This document shows positions 26,999 through 35,909 of a stretch of DNA of 64,000 bases, piece after piece. Below the pieces are notes generated by a model. That model saw nothing but the letters and a program-made list of their open reading frames with translations. It was not told the DNA's origin and made no database searches. The stretch covers positions 113,948-177,947 of the forward strand of contig JAJFGN010000049.1 of assembly GCA_021776115.1 (NCBI GenBank). The letters run 5' to 3'. Both the position numbers and the translations under genes were made by a program. The DNA comes from Kiloniellaceae bacterium. GTDB taxonomy: Bacteria > Pseudomonadota > Alphaproteobacteria > Kiloniellales > J153. The number at the start of each line of letters is the position of its first letter. The first letter of the stretch is position 1.

Positions 26999-27037
26999 GT
27001 ATACGAGATATTCAAGCCTCGTTGGTGAGCCCGGCAG
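26999..27037. repeat. tRNA-associated direct repeat, copy A
   Basis: 39 nt beginning GTATACGAGATATTCAAGCC and ending TGAGCCCGGCAG; 36 of 39 positions match copy B at 32791-32829. It is preceded by AACCTGACAACACCG, which matches (with a 2-nt gap) the T-arm/variable-loop side of the tRNA-Met fragment at copy B. It is a candidate attachment-site duplication. Confidence 0.6.
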
Positions 27038-27064
27038 TCTGGAGCGAACCCGTCTCTGGGCTCG

Positions 27065-27099
27065 ATTTCCCTGTTAAACAGGGAAAAAATAGGTAATTT
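27065..27099. repeat. Dispersed TTCCCTGTTAA-type palindromic repeat, copy 2
   Basis: TTTCCCTGTTAAACAGGGAA followed by AAAATAGGTAATTT; partner of 9685-9719. Confidence 0.6.
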
Positions 27100-27241
27100 T
27101 TCCGACAACAATCCAAAAAGCAGCCCAACCGGAACCCAGATTTACCGGTAACATACTGCTATTAATCAACAATTTTGAAACCTCCTAAGTACCTAAGTAA
27201 CCGAACGGGGAACCGCATCTGCAGATCAGGGAGCGATTTGG

Positions 27242-27293
27242 TTGCCGCGCTACAGGTTCAAAACCAGGGCGTGCAAGCGGCTATATCAGCGAG
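27242..27293 (+). repeat. Degenerate tRNA-3'-end-like repeat, copy A'
   Basis: Contains CAGGTTCAAAACCAGGGCG and CTATATCAGC; it aligns with small gaps to 33030-33075 (CAGGTTCAAATCCCGGGCCC, GATATCAGC). No intact tRNA fold. Confidence 0.4.
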
Positions 27294-27460
27294 GTAGTGT
27301 CAGAGCCTTAAGCTCGTTACTCCAGTGAGGCATCGATCCTCGGATCCCATCAGGAACAGTATGCTGCACCGGGAGGTCGGATACATGACCGTGCCGTTGG
27401 GGTGAGGCGTAATCGGCAAACTCCAAACCTATCCAGCTATCACAACCCAGGGAGGAAAAA

Positions 27461-29071
27461 ATGATAAAACTATCTCGAAGGCGGCTCCTCGCCGCTGGTC
27501 TTGTTGCTGCGATGGCCATTGCGCCAGCGAGCGTGCCGAATGCGGCGAGGGCGGAAACACCCAGCGACATGCTGGTGATCGCCAACCGTATCGACGATAT
27601 CACGACGCTTGATCCCGCGGAATCGTTTGAATTCGCCGGTAGCGATGTCAGCCGCAATGTTTATGGCAAACTGGTCAATTTCGATCCGCTGAACATGGAC
27701 AAAGGCTACCAACCCGATCTCGCCGCAAGCTGGGACGTTTCGGAAGATGGAAAAACCATCACCTTCACCATGCGCGACGGCGTGAAGTTTCACTCCGGCA
27801 ATCCGGTAACGGCGGAGGATGCGGAGTTTTCGCTTCGCCGGGCAGTGTTGCTGAAAAAGACACCGTCTTTCATTCTCACCCAGTTCGGCTTCAATGCCGA
27901 TAATGTTGAGGAGACCATCAAGGCAGAAGGCAATAAACTATCGATCACGACGGACAAGAAATACGCCACGTCGTTCGTGCTCAACTGTTTGACAGCGACT
28001 ATCGGCGGCATCGTCGACAAGAAAACCGTCATGGCGAACGAAAAAGACGGGGACATGGGCAACGAATGGCTGAAGACCAACTCGGCCGGTTCGGGGGCTT
28101 ACAAAGTCGTTAGTTGGAAGCCGAACGATTCCGTCACGCTTCAGGCAAATAACGATTTCTACAAGGGCGCTCCAGCCATGAAGCGCGTGATCGTTCGACA
28201 CGTTCAGGAAAGCGCAACACAGCGTTTGCTGCTGGAAAAAGGCGACATCGATGTTGCCCGTAACCTGAACCCGGAGGACGTTGCCGGGGCCGGTTCGAAG
28301 AAAGGTGTCGCCATAGACAGCGAGCTGCGCGGGCGCCTGATGTACATTTCGCTCAATCAAAAGCACCCGGTGTTGTCCAAGCCCAAAGTCATCGAAGCGA
28401 TCAGATATCTGGCGGACTACAAGGGCATGCAGGACAGCTTTTTGAAAGGCCAGTACACCATCCATCAGGCATTTCTACCCCGAACTTATTTGGGCGAGAT
28501 AGACGACAAGCCGTACAGTCTGAACATTGAGAAGGCGAAATCCCTCTTGAAGGAAGCGGGCGTTTCGGGTCTCGAAATCGAGGTTGGTGTCCGCGAAGCG
28601 CAGGAACGCATTGAAATCGCGCAATCCCTGCAGAATACATTTGGCCAAGTTGGCATCAAGCTCAACATTACGGTCGGTACAGCCAAACAGATTTTGACTC
28701 GCTACCGGGCGCGCGAACTGGACATGTATATGGGCGCTTGGGGACCGGACTATCCGGACCCTCAAACCAATGCCGGCACCTTCGCCTACAACCCGGACAA
28801 TTCCGACGAGGCAAAAGCGACCGGCCTGCTGGCTTATCGCAATGCCTGGAATCCAGGTGCAATGAACCAAGCGGTCGAGGCCGCCGTCATCGAACCCGAC
28901 CGGGACGTGCGCCGCAAAATGTATGAGGATATCCAGCGCGAGCACCAGAGAGTATCGCCCTTCATCGTCATGTTCCAGAAAATCGAGCAGACGGGCCGGC
29001 GCGACAATGTCAAGAACCTGACGCTCGGCGGCGCGATTACCGCGGTGTCCTACTGGCCGGTCACCAAGTAA
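27461..29071 (+). CDS. ABC transporter substrate-binding protein, dipeptide/oligopeptide type (SBP_bac_5)
   Basis: 536 aa. N-terminal export signal with SRRRLLAAGLVAAMAIAP, possibly Tat. The body has family 5 signatures: DITTLDPAESFEF, VYGKLVNFDP, LAASWDVSEDGKTITFTMRD, GVKFHSGNPVTAEDAEFSLR and YMGAWGPDYPDPQT. It captures peptides or another small solute in the periplasm. GGGAGG lies 6-7 nt before ATG. It is first of five genes (binding protein, two permeases, two ATPases) that are close or overlapping. Substrate unproven. Confidence 0.93.
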   Translation: MIKLSRRRLLAAGLVAAMAIAPASVPNAARAETPSDMLVIANRIDDITTLDPAESFEFAGSDVSRNVYGKLVNFDPLNMDKGYQPDLAASWDVSEDGKTITFTMRDGVKFHSGNPVTAEDAEFSLRRAVLLKKTPSFILTQFGFNADNVEETIKAEGNKLSITTDKKYATSFVLNCLTATIGGIVDKKTVMANEKDGDMGNEWLKTNSAGSGAYKVVSWKPNDSVTLQANNDFYKGAPAMKRVIVRHVQESATQRLLLEKGDIDVARNLNPEDVAGAGSKKGVAIDSELRGRLMYISLNQKHPVLSKPKVIEAIRYLADYKGMQDSFLKGQYTIHQAFLPRTYLGEIDDKPYSLNIEKAKSLLKEAGVSGLEIEVGVREAQERIEIAQSLQNTFGQVGIKLNITVGTAKQILTRYRARELDMYMGAWGPDYPDPQTNAGTFAYNPDNSDEAKATGLLAYRNAWNPGAMNQAVEAAVIEPDRDVRRKMYEDIQREHQRVSPFIVMFQKIEQTGRRDNVKNLTLGGAITAVSYWPVTK

Positions 29072-29083
29072 GCCAGGCGCGCC

Positions 29084-30142
29084 ATGAGCGCCACGGCCGA
29101 AACGAAGAAAGGGCGGCAGCCGCCGCCCTTTCTTTCCTACCTGACCAAGATTGGGAAAACGCTCGGCTCAATCGCGGTCACCATGATAGGGCTGCTCTTC
29201 GTTACCTTCGTCATCGGTCGGGTCATGCCGATCGACCCCGTGATCGCCGTGCTTGGGGAAAGGGCGACCAAGGAAACCTACGACGCAACCTATATCGCCA
29301 TGGGGTTGGACAAACCCTATATCGTTCAGTTTTTCTATTACCTTTGGGATGTTATCCAAGGCGACTTCGGCCCATCCCGGCTGACCGCACGGCCCGTCGA
29401 GGACGATATCGCGCGCGTGTTTCCGGCGACGCTCGAACTCGCGACCCTCGGCACCCTGATCGGCGTGATTATAGGCGTGCCGCTTGGCGTCCTGGCCGCG
29501 GTCAAGCGCGGCACCTTGTTCGATCAGATCGCCCGCGTAGTCGCGCTGATAGGCTATTCGATGCCGATCTTTTGGCTCGGACTCGTGGGTTTGCTGATTT
29601 TCTATGGCATCCTGGGTTGGGTCGGCGGGCCGGGACGTGTCGGCATCTTCTATGTCGATCTGGTGCCCACTGTCACGGGCATGATTCTGGTCGACAGTAT
29701 TCTCGACGGTCAGTGGGATGTGTTCTGGAACGCGGTCAGCCACATTATCCTGCCGGCCTCGCTGCTGGGTTATTACAGCCTCGCCTATATCAGCCGCATG
29801 ACGCGCTCGTTCATGCTGGAGCAGATGAGCGCGGAATACATCACAACCGCTCGGGTGAAAGGCATGTCCGAATGGGCCGTGATCTGGCGCCACGCGTTCG
29901 GCAACATCAAGGTGCAGCTGATCACCGTCATAGCGCTCTCCTATGCCGGCTTGCTTGAGGGCTCGGTGCTGACCGAGATCATCTTCTCCTGGCCCGGTAT
30001 CGGCTCCTACATCACCACGGCGCTGCTCTCTGCCGATATGAACGCCGTGCTCGGTGGCACAGTGGTGGTCGGCCTCGTCTTCGTTTGCTTGAATATTTTT
30101 TCCGACCTGCTCTACAAATTCTTCGATCCAAGGGCGCAATGA
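29084..30142 (+). CDS. Peptide-type ABC transporter permease (DppB-like)
   Basis: 352 aa, six helices. The cytoplasmic EAA loop is seen in SAEYITTARVKGMSEWAVIWRHAFGN, followed by EGSVLTEIIFSWPGIG. The N-terminal helix with FVIGRVMPIDP is typical of DppB/OppB. It has a longer N-terminal tail and an extra loop (about 180-210) than DppB. ATG lies 12 nt after the binding-protein stop. Confidence 0.92.
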   Translation: MSATAETKKGRQPPPFLSYLTKIGKTLGSIAVTMIGLLFVTFVIGRVMPIDPVIAVLGERATKETYDATYIAMGLDKPYIVQFFYYLWDVIQGDFGPSRLTARPVEDDIARVFPATLELATLGTLIGVIIGVPLGVLAAVKRGTLFDQIARVVALIGYSMPIFWLGLVGLLIFYGILGWVGGPGRVGIFYVDLVPTVTGMILVDSILDGQWDVFWNAVSHIILPASLLGYYSLAYISRMTRSFMLEQMSAEYITTARVKGMSEWAVIWRHAFGNIKVQLITVIALSYAGLLEGSVLTEIIFSWPGIGSYITTALLSADMNAVLGGTVVVGLVFVCLNIFSDLLYKFFDPRAQ

Positions 30143-31077
30143 CAGCGGTTGGTATTCCAGAACCGGACAAACAGGGTTGGCGCGAATGGCTGCTGACCGA
30201 AGCGCCAACATCGCGCCGCCACGCGCGGGCAGCGTCGCTCTATCAGGGCTGGCTGACGCTGAAATCGAACAAGCTGACGATGATTGGCGTCGGCATCCTC
30301 GTCTTTCTCTTTCTGGTGGCGCTCTTTGCTCCATTTCTCGCACCCCATGACCCCTTTGCTCAAGAACTTGGCTACAGGCTCCAGCCCTTGTGGACAGACG
30401 GGCACCTGCTCGGCACAGACTCGCTTGGACGCGACATTCTGAGCCGCCTTATCTACGGTTCGCGTATCACGCTCTACATCGTCTTAATGGTGGCCCTCAT
30501 AGCGCCCATAGCCGGGCTCTTCGTCGGGACGGTCGCAGGTTACGTCGGCGGCTGGGCAGACACGATTCTGATGCGGATAACGGATATCTTCCTCGCTTTC
30601 CCACGTCTCGTTCTGGCGCTGGCATTTGTGGCCGCACTCGGCGCCGGTATCGAAAATGCGGTGCTCGCAATCGCGCTGACGGCATGGCCGCCCTACGCGC
30701 GCATTGCGCGTGCCGAAACGCTTAGCATCCGTAAATCCGACTATATAAGCGCTGTGAAACTGCAGGGCGCCGGGCCGTTGCGCATCATCACGAAGCACAT
30801 ATGGCCGCTGTGCATTTCCTCGCTCATCGTGCGCGTCACGCTCGATATGGCTGGCATTATTCTGGCCGCCGCCGGTCTTGGCTTTCTGGGCCTTGGCGCA
30901 CAGCCGCCTTCGCCGGAGTGGGGGGCAATGATTTCCGAAGGGCGCAAGTTCCTCCTCGATTACTGGTGGATCGCCACCGTACCCGGCCTCGCAATTTTCA
31001 CTGTCAGTCTCGCCTTTAATCTGCTCGGTGACGGCCTGCGAGATGTGCTCGACCCCAAGGACGGTGGCGAGTTGTGA
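30139..31077 (+). CDS. Peptide-type ABC transporter permease (DppC-like)
   Basis: 312 aa. ATG 30139 overlaps the DppB-like stop (ATGA). DppC hallmarks: LFAPFLAPHDPF, LGTDSLGRDILSRLIYGSR, the EAA loop SDYISAVKLQGAGPLRIITKH and LGLGAQPPSPEWGAMISEGR. It pairs with the upstream permease to form the channel. Confidence 0.93.
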   Translation: MTAVGIPEPDKQGWREWLLTEAPTSRRHARAASLYQGWLTLKSNKLTMIGVGILVFLFLVALFAPFLAPHDPFAQELGYRLQPLWTDGHLLGTDSLGRDILSRLIYGSRITLYIVLMVALIAPIAGLFVGTVAGYVGGWADTILMRITDIFLAFPRLVLALAFVAALGAGIENAVLAIALTAWPPYARIARAETLSIRKSDYISAVKLQGAGPLRIITKHIWPLCISSLIVRVTLDMAGIILAAAGLGFLGLGAQPPSPEWGAMISEGRKFLLDYWWIATVPGLAIFTVSLAFNLLGDGLRDVLDPKDGGEL

Positions 31078-31940
31078 ACATTCTCGATGTGGAAAACCTC
31101 TGGGTAAAATTCCCAACGCGCAGCGGCATGTTCGACGCGGTACGCGGTATCTCGTTCTCGCTTGGCAAGGAACGGCTTGGTATCGTCGGCGAGTCTGGTT
31201 CCGGCAAGTCGATGACCGGTCGCGCCATCCTGCGTCTTATACGAAAACCGGGCATCGTTACCGCGGATCACATCCGGCTTGAGGGCAACGACATCATGGC
31301 GATGTCCGAACGCCAAATGCGCGACGTGCGGGGACAGCGCATATCCATGGTCATGCAGGACCCAAAGTTTTCGTTGAACCCAGTGATGACTGTGGGCGAC
31401 CAGATCATGGAAGCCTATGCGCTCCACGCGAACGCTTCGAAAGCCGAGACGAAGCGCAAGGCCATGGAGATGCTGGAAGCCGTTTCCATTCGCGACCCCG
31501 AGCGTGTTTTCCGTGCCTATCCGCACGAAATGTCCGGTGGCATGGGCCAGCGCATCATGATTGCCATGATGCTGATTCCGGGCCCCGAAATTCTCATCGC
31601 CGACGAACCCACGTCGGCGCTCGATGTCTCGGTGCAAACCCAGGTACTCGGTATCATAGACCGTCTCGTGCAGGAACGCGGCATGGGGTTGATTTTCATC
31701 AGCCACGATCTCAGTCTCGTCACGTCTTTCTGTGACCGCGTCCTGATCATGTATGCCGGGCGCATCGTTGAGATTTGTCAAGCCGACAAGTTGCACGAGG
31801 CGCAACACCCCTACACGCGTGGCCTGCTCAATTCATTGCCGCGTCTCGATGAACCAAGCAAAAGGCTGGAGGTGTTGAAACGCGACCCGGCATGGCGCGA
31901 GGCCGACAGCGTCAGCGGTAGCGTGAGTGCCCGGGCATGA
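31074..31940 (+). CDS. Peptide ABC transporter ATPase (DppD-like)
   Basis: 288 aa from GTG 31074, overlapping the upstream stop (GTGA). Walker A GESGSGKS, Q-loop VMQDPKFSLNP, signature MSGGMGQRI, Walker B ILIADEPTSALD and switch His in FISHDLSLV. The C-terminal oligopeptide-transporter extension has QHPYTRGLLNSLPRLD. It energises import with the DppF-like partner. Confidence 0.94.
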   Translation: MNILDVENLWVKFPTRSGMFDAVRGISFSLGKERLGIVGESGSGKSMTGRAILRLIRKPGIVTADHIRLEGNDIMAMSERQMRDVRGQRISMVMQDPKFSLNPVMTVGDQIMEAYALHANASKAETKRKAMEMLEAVSIRDPERVFRAYPHEMSGGMGQRIMIAMMLIPGPEILIADEPTSALDVSVQTQVLGIIDRLVQERGMGLIFISHDLSLVTSFCDRVLIMYAGRIVEICQADKLHEAQHPYTRGLLNSLPRLDEPSKRLEVLKRDPAWREADSVSGSVSARA

Positions 31941-32701
31941 GCGGGATCGCCATAGACAATCTGAATGTATGGTTCAGCGAAGGCCGCGACCGTGTCGATG
32001 CCGTCAAGAACGCGGCACTCACGGTGAGACAAGGCAGCAGTTTCGGTCTCGTCGGCGAAAGCGGGTCCGGTAAATCCACCATCCTGCGAGCCCTGACCGG
32101 TCTCGTTCCCACGTGGGATGGCCATATGGAGGCGGTAGGAGAGACGCTTGGCAAAAAGCGTTCGGCCCGCTTCTACAAAAAGGTGCAGATGGTATTTCAG
32201 GACCCCTACGCCTCGCTCCATCCGCGCCACTCGGTCGATCAGGTTCTCGGTGAAACCCTCGGCTTGCACGGGTACAGGGATATTGAAACCCGGATTTCGG
32301 AACTGCTCGACAATGTTGGCCTCGGCCCATCCTTCCGCTTTCGATATCCACACCAGTTATCCGGCGGTCAGCGGCAGCGGGTCGCCATCGCCAGAGCCTT
32401 GGCGCCCGAACCGGAGATTCTTCTCTTGGACGAGCCAACCTCCGCGCTCGATGTCTCGGTGCAAGCAGAGATCCTCAACTTGCTGACCGACCTGCGCACG
32501 GAACGCAATCTCACCTATCTCATGGTCAGCCACAACCTCGCTGTCGTCGGCCATATGTGCGAGCGTATTGCAGTCATGCAAAACGGCGAAATCGTCGAAG
32601 TGATGACGGTTCAGGACATGCGCGCCATGAAGCCAAAGCACACCTATACGCGGCATTTGTTAGAAAGCTCGCTCGGATACAAGCGGGCGGTGTCAGTTTA
32701 A
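31937..32701 (+). CDS. Peptide ABC transporter ATPase (DppF-like)
   Basis: 254 aa, shorter than usual DppF (about 330). ATG 31937 overlaps the DppD-like stop. Walker A GESGSGKST, Q-loop VFQDPYASLHPRH, signature LSGGQRQRV, Walker B ILLLDEPTSALD, switch His MVSHNLAVV. The tail ends at HTYTRHLLESS without the longer C-terminal extension. It closes the operon and is followed by a hairpin. Confidence 0.93.
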   Translation: MSGIAIDNLNVWFSEGRDRVDAVKNAALTVRQGSSFGLVGESGSGKSTILRALTGLVPTWDGHMEAVGETLGKKRSARFYKKVQMVFQDPYASLHPRHSVDQVLGETLGLHGYRDIETRISELLDNVGLGPSFRFRYPHQLSGGQRQRVAIARALAPEPEILLLDEPTSALDVSVQAEILNLLTDLRTERNLTYLMVSHNLAVVGHMCERIAVMQNGEIVEVMTVQDMRAMKPKHTYTRHLLESSLGYKRAVSV

Positions 32702-32750
32702 TGCGAACCGGTCCCCAAAATGCGCAAAGGTCAGGGTCCTCAGGCCACCA

Positions 32751-32772
32751 AAGCCCGCGGAACGGCGGGCTT
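32751..32772. terminator. Hairpin after the ABC operon / downstream of the tRNA fragment
   Basis: AAGCCCGC (32751-32758) pairs with GCGGGCTT (32765-32772). There is no long T-run on the plus strand; on the minus strand it follows the tRNA-Met 3' end at the usual distance and continues TTTGG, so it may be the original tRNA terminator. Confidence 0.45.
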
Positions 32773-32790
32773 CCAAGCCTCGGTCTCTGA

Positions 32791-32829
32791 GTATACGAGA
32801 TATCAAAGCCTCGTTGGTGGGCCCGGCAG
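32791..32829. repeat. tRNA-associated direct repeat, copy B
   Basis: GTATACGAGATATCAAAGCC, then TCGTTGGTGGGCCCGGCAG, 36 of 39 identical to 26999-27037. It includes the 3' acceptor end of the tRNA-Met fragment. The two copies bracket the dipeptide ABC operon (5.8 kb apart). Confidence 0.6.
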
Positions 32830-32864
32830 GATTCGAACCTGCGACAACACCGTTATGAGCGGCG
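32815..32864 (-). pseudogene. 3' half of a tRNA-Met (anticodon CAT)
   Basis: On the minus strand: anticodon stem CGCCG/CGGTG, seven-base loop CTCATAA (anticodon CAT, plus 32855-32857), five-base variable loop, T stem GCAGG/CCTGC with TTCGAAT loop, acceptor CGGGCCC, discriminator A and encoded CCA. The 5' half (acceptor GGGCCCG and D arm) is absent: the sequence turns unrelated right after the anticodon stem. So this is a partial tRNA, as left by integration into a tRNA gene. A functional copy would have to be elsewhere. Confidence 0.75.
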
Positions 32865-33174
32865 GCAAGAAACCCGGACAACGGCGGAAATCCTAGGTTT
32901 TCGCTTTAGGGAGCTTAATCTCGCTTCAAGCAAATTCAATCGCTTAAATGCGGTTGCGTGCCCATTGCGTGCCCGGCCCTGAACACGGTTACGCAAAGTG
33001 TCGCTACACGCAGCTGGTCTGATTAGGCCCGGCCGCGCAGGTTCAAATCCCGGGCCCGCAACCGTCGATATCAGCAGGGCCTTTTCCAAGTAGCGGCATA
33101 GTGGGCTAAGCTAGTCCATGGGACAGCTTGGAGAGTGCGGCTTGGCCTACTAATGTAAACATCTACTCTAATGG
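32865..33174. other. Junction region without genes
   Basis: No supported gene. It contains a second tRNA-3'-like segment on the plus strand (33030-33075) with GGGCCCGCAACC at 33052-33063. A short minus-strand open frame here spans the tRNA fragment and is not credible. Confidence 0.5.
33030..33075 (+). repeat. tRNA-3'-end-like repeat, copy B' / candidate island left attachment site
   Basis: GCAGGTTCAAATCC followed by CGGGCCCGCAACC resembles a tRNA T-arm plus acceptor end. The 12-mer GGGCCCGCAACC (33052-33063) recurs in the same orientation at 49725-49736, beyond the last island gene. It also aligns to 27242-27293. Confidence 0.45.
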
Positions 33175-34335
33175 CTAAACGCCCTCGATCCGATCCCCAT
33201 GCTGCGTTTCGACAAACGCGAGGCCCATCTCCTTGGACAACTTGTCGCCGGCAGCGGCCAGTTCCCGCTGACGCAACAGTCGAAGGAGATTTCGTTGGTA
33301 GCGGACGGCCTGGCCGTCTCGCTCGAACAGCCCCTGTTCCACCAGATGACCTTGCCGCCGACGAAGCGCGTCGGACGCAATCGCCCCGAACCGGTTTCCG
33401 CGAAGGAGCGCCGGCTCCTTTGCCATAAGTTGGCGGTCAAGCCAGGCCGCCCCATCGGCCTTGACCTGTTCTTCCAGGGACAGGAACGATAGAGCCGTGA
33501 TGCTTCCCGGATAGCGCGCTTGCTTCTTGGCGAGCGCCTCTACCCGGCCTTCGAAGTCGTCGGGGATTTCCCATGACCCGTCCGAAAACCGCTGGACGAC
33601 ATTTGCGCGAGGCAAGGCTTCGAGCCTACGGACATGCGCCTAAACGAATTCAGCAGACGCGCGTGGATCGGAGTCGTGATGGGCGTCCGGTGAATAGAGG
33701 CCGTCATTCTGTCGGGAGACTTCGGTGATGACACGGTCAGAGGGTTTGGGTCCGGTCGAGACCGGATGCACCTCGATGATGGCACCGAGCGGCAAATCTT
33801 CCATGTCCTGTCGCGGATCGAGTGTGACGTAGTTGACGCGCCCGTCTGAAGCATCGAGCAGAATGTAATGGCCGTCGTTCAACTCATCATGAAGTCCGCG
33901 ATCGATAATCCGCCCGGTGACAGTCGGGGCGCGTGGATTGGCGGGATTATAGATCGAGAACTCCGCGCCGCTGGCATCAAGTCCGGCCTGGCTCAATCCG
34001 CGGTGCATGGTCTTGATAATGTCGCCTCGCTCGCCCGCTCGTCGCAGCGTGTCCTCCAGTCGAGGTGATAGCCGCCACCGACCCGGCGCGGTTTCTTCCG
34101 CGAGGCCGCGACCTGCCAGGACAAGCAGGCGCCCGGCCCGCATTGCATGACGAAAGCGTGCTTCCGGATGCTGGGAATCGCTGCACGCATCGACGATCCC
34201 ATCGACAGCATCACGGACCAGCTCCCGGTCGTGGTCGGTGAAGCGTTCTTGGTCTACCTGGCGCGATAGCTTCTGCCGCATTTCCTGCTCGATCTGGGGT
34301 CCCAGCTCGCACGTCAGAATCTCCCTCGCCGCTAT
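33175..34335 (-). pseudogene. Relaxase remnant (C-terminal DUF3363-like part) with in-frame amber codon
   Basis: A continuous reading frame from about 34335 to the stop at 33175, broken only by TAG at 33640-33642. Before it: LTCELGPQIEQEMRQKLSRQ, TVTGRIIDRGLHDELNDGHY, NYVTLDPRQDMEDLPLGAII. After it: AHVRRLEALPRANVVQRF, GSWEIPDDFEGRVEAL, ending GDRIEGV. These are typical of the C-terminal domain of VirD2/TraI-type relaxases of conjugative elements. The N-terminal catalytic half is missing and the fragment abuts the cytochrome b561 gene, so the gene is truncated as well as interrupted. It marks the island as a former mobilisable element. Confidence 0.8.
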
Positions 34336-35009
34336 CCGGCCTTCTTGTCGCCCGTGATCATGGAGCGAATGAGATTCTCCCGGTGCGCGAGGCTGGCGAG
34401 CACAACGCCTCCGACATGCAGGATCACGAGGAACAGCGTCAGGTTGGCGATAATCTCGTGCAATTCCTCCCAGAATTCGTCCTTCTTGCCGTCTTCACGT
34501 TCGACGTCTTCGCGCCCGTCTTCGCTCGCGAGAGCGAGCGGGATCGGCGCGACTATCGCTGTTGTGCGGCTTTCGGTTGAAACCACGGCGAGCGGACCCG
34601 CGTTGTTCTCGACCGCGTGAAGCTCCAGGCCGGTCCAGACCGTTGCGAGCAGCCCGGCCAGCAGGAGCAGCACCATGATGCCGCCAGCGGGACTGTGGCC
34701 GACGTAACGCCGCGCGCGAAACGTGATGAGTTCGATGAGGTATTTCCAGGCCTTGAGCGGTCCGCAAACGAAATCGCTGAAACGGGCATGCTTCGGTCCA
34801 ACGAAGCCCCAAAGGATACGCATCACGACCAGAACACCGATCGTGTACCCCGCCCAGACATGCACGGTGAAAAGGTCGTCCTCGGTGAAAAAGGCGACGA
34901 AGAAGGCGACGACCACTGTCCAGTGGAACACTCGGACGAACAGATCCCACACGCGGACCCTCGTCGTTTCGTCGCCTGCGTCAGTTGTCGTTATCGATTT
35001 CGTGGTCAT
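34332..35009 (-). CDS. Cytochrome b561-type membrane protein
   Basis: 225 aa from ATG 35009 (GGAGAAAATTC upstream). Four helices with heme-ligand histidines: VRVFHWTVVVAFFVAFF, FTVHVWAGYTIGVLVVMRIL (His and RxxWG-type end LWGFVGPKHARF), YVGHSPAGGIMVLLLL and LFLVILHVGGVVLASLAHRENL. This is the Ni/Fe-hydrogenase b-type/b561 family. A charged insert (about 166-190, EDGREDVEREDGKKDEF) precedes the last helix. It likely moves electrons between quinone and a periplasmic partner. It ends in TAG a few nt into the relaxase remnant. Confidence 0.9.
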   Translation of the reverse strand: MTTKSITTTDAGDETTRVRVWDLFVRVFHWTVVVAFFVAFFTEDDLFTVHVWAGYTIGVLVVMRILWGFVGPKHARFSDFVCGPLKAWKYLIELITFRARRYVGHSPAGGIMVLLLLAGLLATVWTGLELHAVENNAGPLAVVSTESRTTAIVAPIPLALASEDGREDVEREDGKKDEFWEELHEIIANLTLFLVILHVGGVVLASLAHRENLIRSMITGDKKAG

Positions 35010-35165
35010 GAATTTTCTCCGTTGGCCCTTTCTGTTCAAACCCGCGTCATCGACAGGTTTCGGGCTTTAGAAACAGGTAGATCGCGTTTGCGGTCGCCTC
35101 CCGACTCTTGAACGCCCCCTATTCAGTCAAGCTCGATATCTGCGAGTCCCGGATTGTTCACTCGC

Positions 35166-35191
35166 CCGGACAGGGTCGGCGCCCTGCCCGG
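35166..35191. other. GC-rich hairpin between the DUF6448-like and b561 genes
   Basis: CCGGACAGGG (35166-35175) and CCCTGCCCGG (35182-35191) pair with one mismatch. There is no T-tract on either strand, so terminator function is unproven. Confidence 0.35.
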
Positions 35192-35220
35192 GCCTGGTGA
35201 TGTGGCAAGAACCGGGACCG

Positions 35221-35847
35221 TTACTCACGATGTACGCCGGCGTTTGAGACGCCGCCGCCCTCGGCGTGACCACCGGCCTTGGCTGCGAGGTAGATGCCTT
35301 CGACGAAGCCGATAAAAGCAAGCTCGACGCTGACACGCTCCCGCGTGGCCTGCACCTCTTCGCGCGTGGTCGGTCCCTCGGTCGCGATTTGCCGGGCCTG
35401 CGTCTTCTCGAAGCGCTCGGCGATCTCGCCGCCGACTTCCTGCGACATCAGCTGAATGAGCGGGCGCGGGTCACCGGATTCGAGCGCCTTCTCCGCGGCC
35501 GGAATGGCCGGGCCGAAGTCGATACCGGCCGGTTGCAGGCCCGTATAGGACGCGTTCTCGCCGGCGCGATGGAGGCGCACGGCGGTCTCCAAGAAATAGC
35601 GGTCGGCGAGCGCCTTGGCCTCCGGTCCTTTGCCACGCACCGCGAGTGCTTGCTCGAACGCCGTGGTCAGTTCCCGCTCTGCCGTGGCGGGAGCGTAAGG
35701 GAGAACCAGGTTGACGTTGCGGCTGTCGAGAGCCTTGACCGCCGCGGTGGCGACCGGGCCATCGACCGCATCGCAATGGGCCTCCGCGCCCGATGGAATG
35801 AGGAAGAGACCGAGTAACAGCACGGGGATTGACAGGATCTTTCTCAT
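35221..35847 (-). CDS. DUF6448-like exported protein
   Basis: 208 aa from ATG 35847 with signal MRKILSIPVLLLGLFLIP and mature start near AHCDAVDGPVATAAVKAL. The body is helical: RNVNLVLPYAPATAERELT, RYFLETAVRLHRAGENASY, ending VEGIYLAAKAGGHAEGG. I associate this pattern with DUF6448 proteins of unknown function that often neighbour hemerythrin/PHA-type stress genes. It lies 63 nt after the interrupted PhaC-like gene on the same strand. Confidence 0.75.
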   Translation of the reverse strand: MRKILSIPVLLLGLFLIPSGAEAHCDAVDGPVATAAVKALDSRNVNLVLPYAPATAERELTTAFEQALAVRGKGPEAKALADRYFLETAVRLHRAGENASYTGLQPAGIDFGPAIPAAEKALESGDPRPLIQLMSQEVGGEIAERFEKTQARQIATEGPTTREEVQATRERVSVELAFIGFVEGIYLAAKAGGHAEGGGVSNAGVHRE

Positions 35848-35909
35848 GTTCGTCACTCCAAAGAGTTGTCGTTCGTCCAAAGTTCGGGCAGGCATCGCTG
35901 CGCTGCCCT

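Larger units (their letters stand above)
26970..27460. other. AT-richer intergenic junction with repeats
   Basis: 491 nt without a credible gene. It holds tRNA-associated repeat copy A (26999-27037), dispersed repeat copy 2 (27065-27099), and a degenerate tRNA-3'-like segment (27242-27293). The composition differs from both flanks. It looks like a left insertion junction for the ABC operon. Confidence 0.55.

Noticed and set aside
29168..30343. A 391-aa minus-strand frame
   Set aside because: Antisense to the DppB/DppC-like permeases.
33030..33063. A functional plus-strand tRNA
   Set aside because: The T stem does not pair and no D or anticodon arm precedes it.
35166..35191. Intrinsic terminator between the DUF6448-like and b561 genes
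   Set aside because: Good stem but no T-tract on either strand; kept only as a hairpin.
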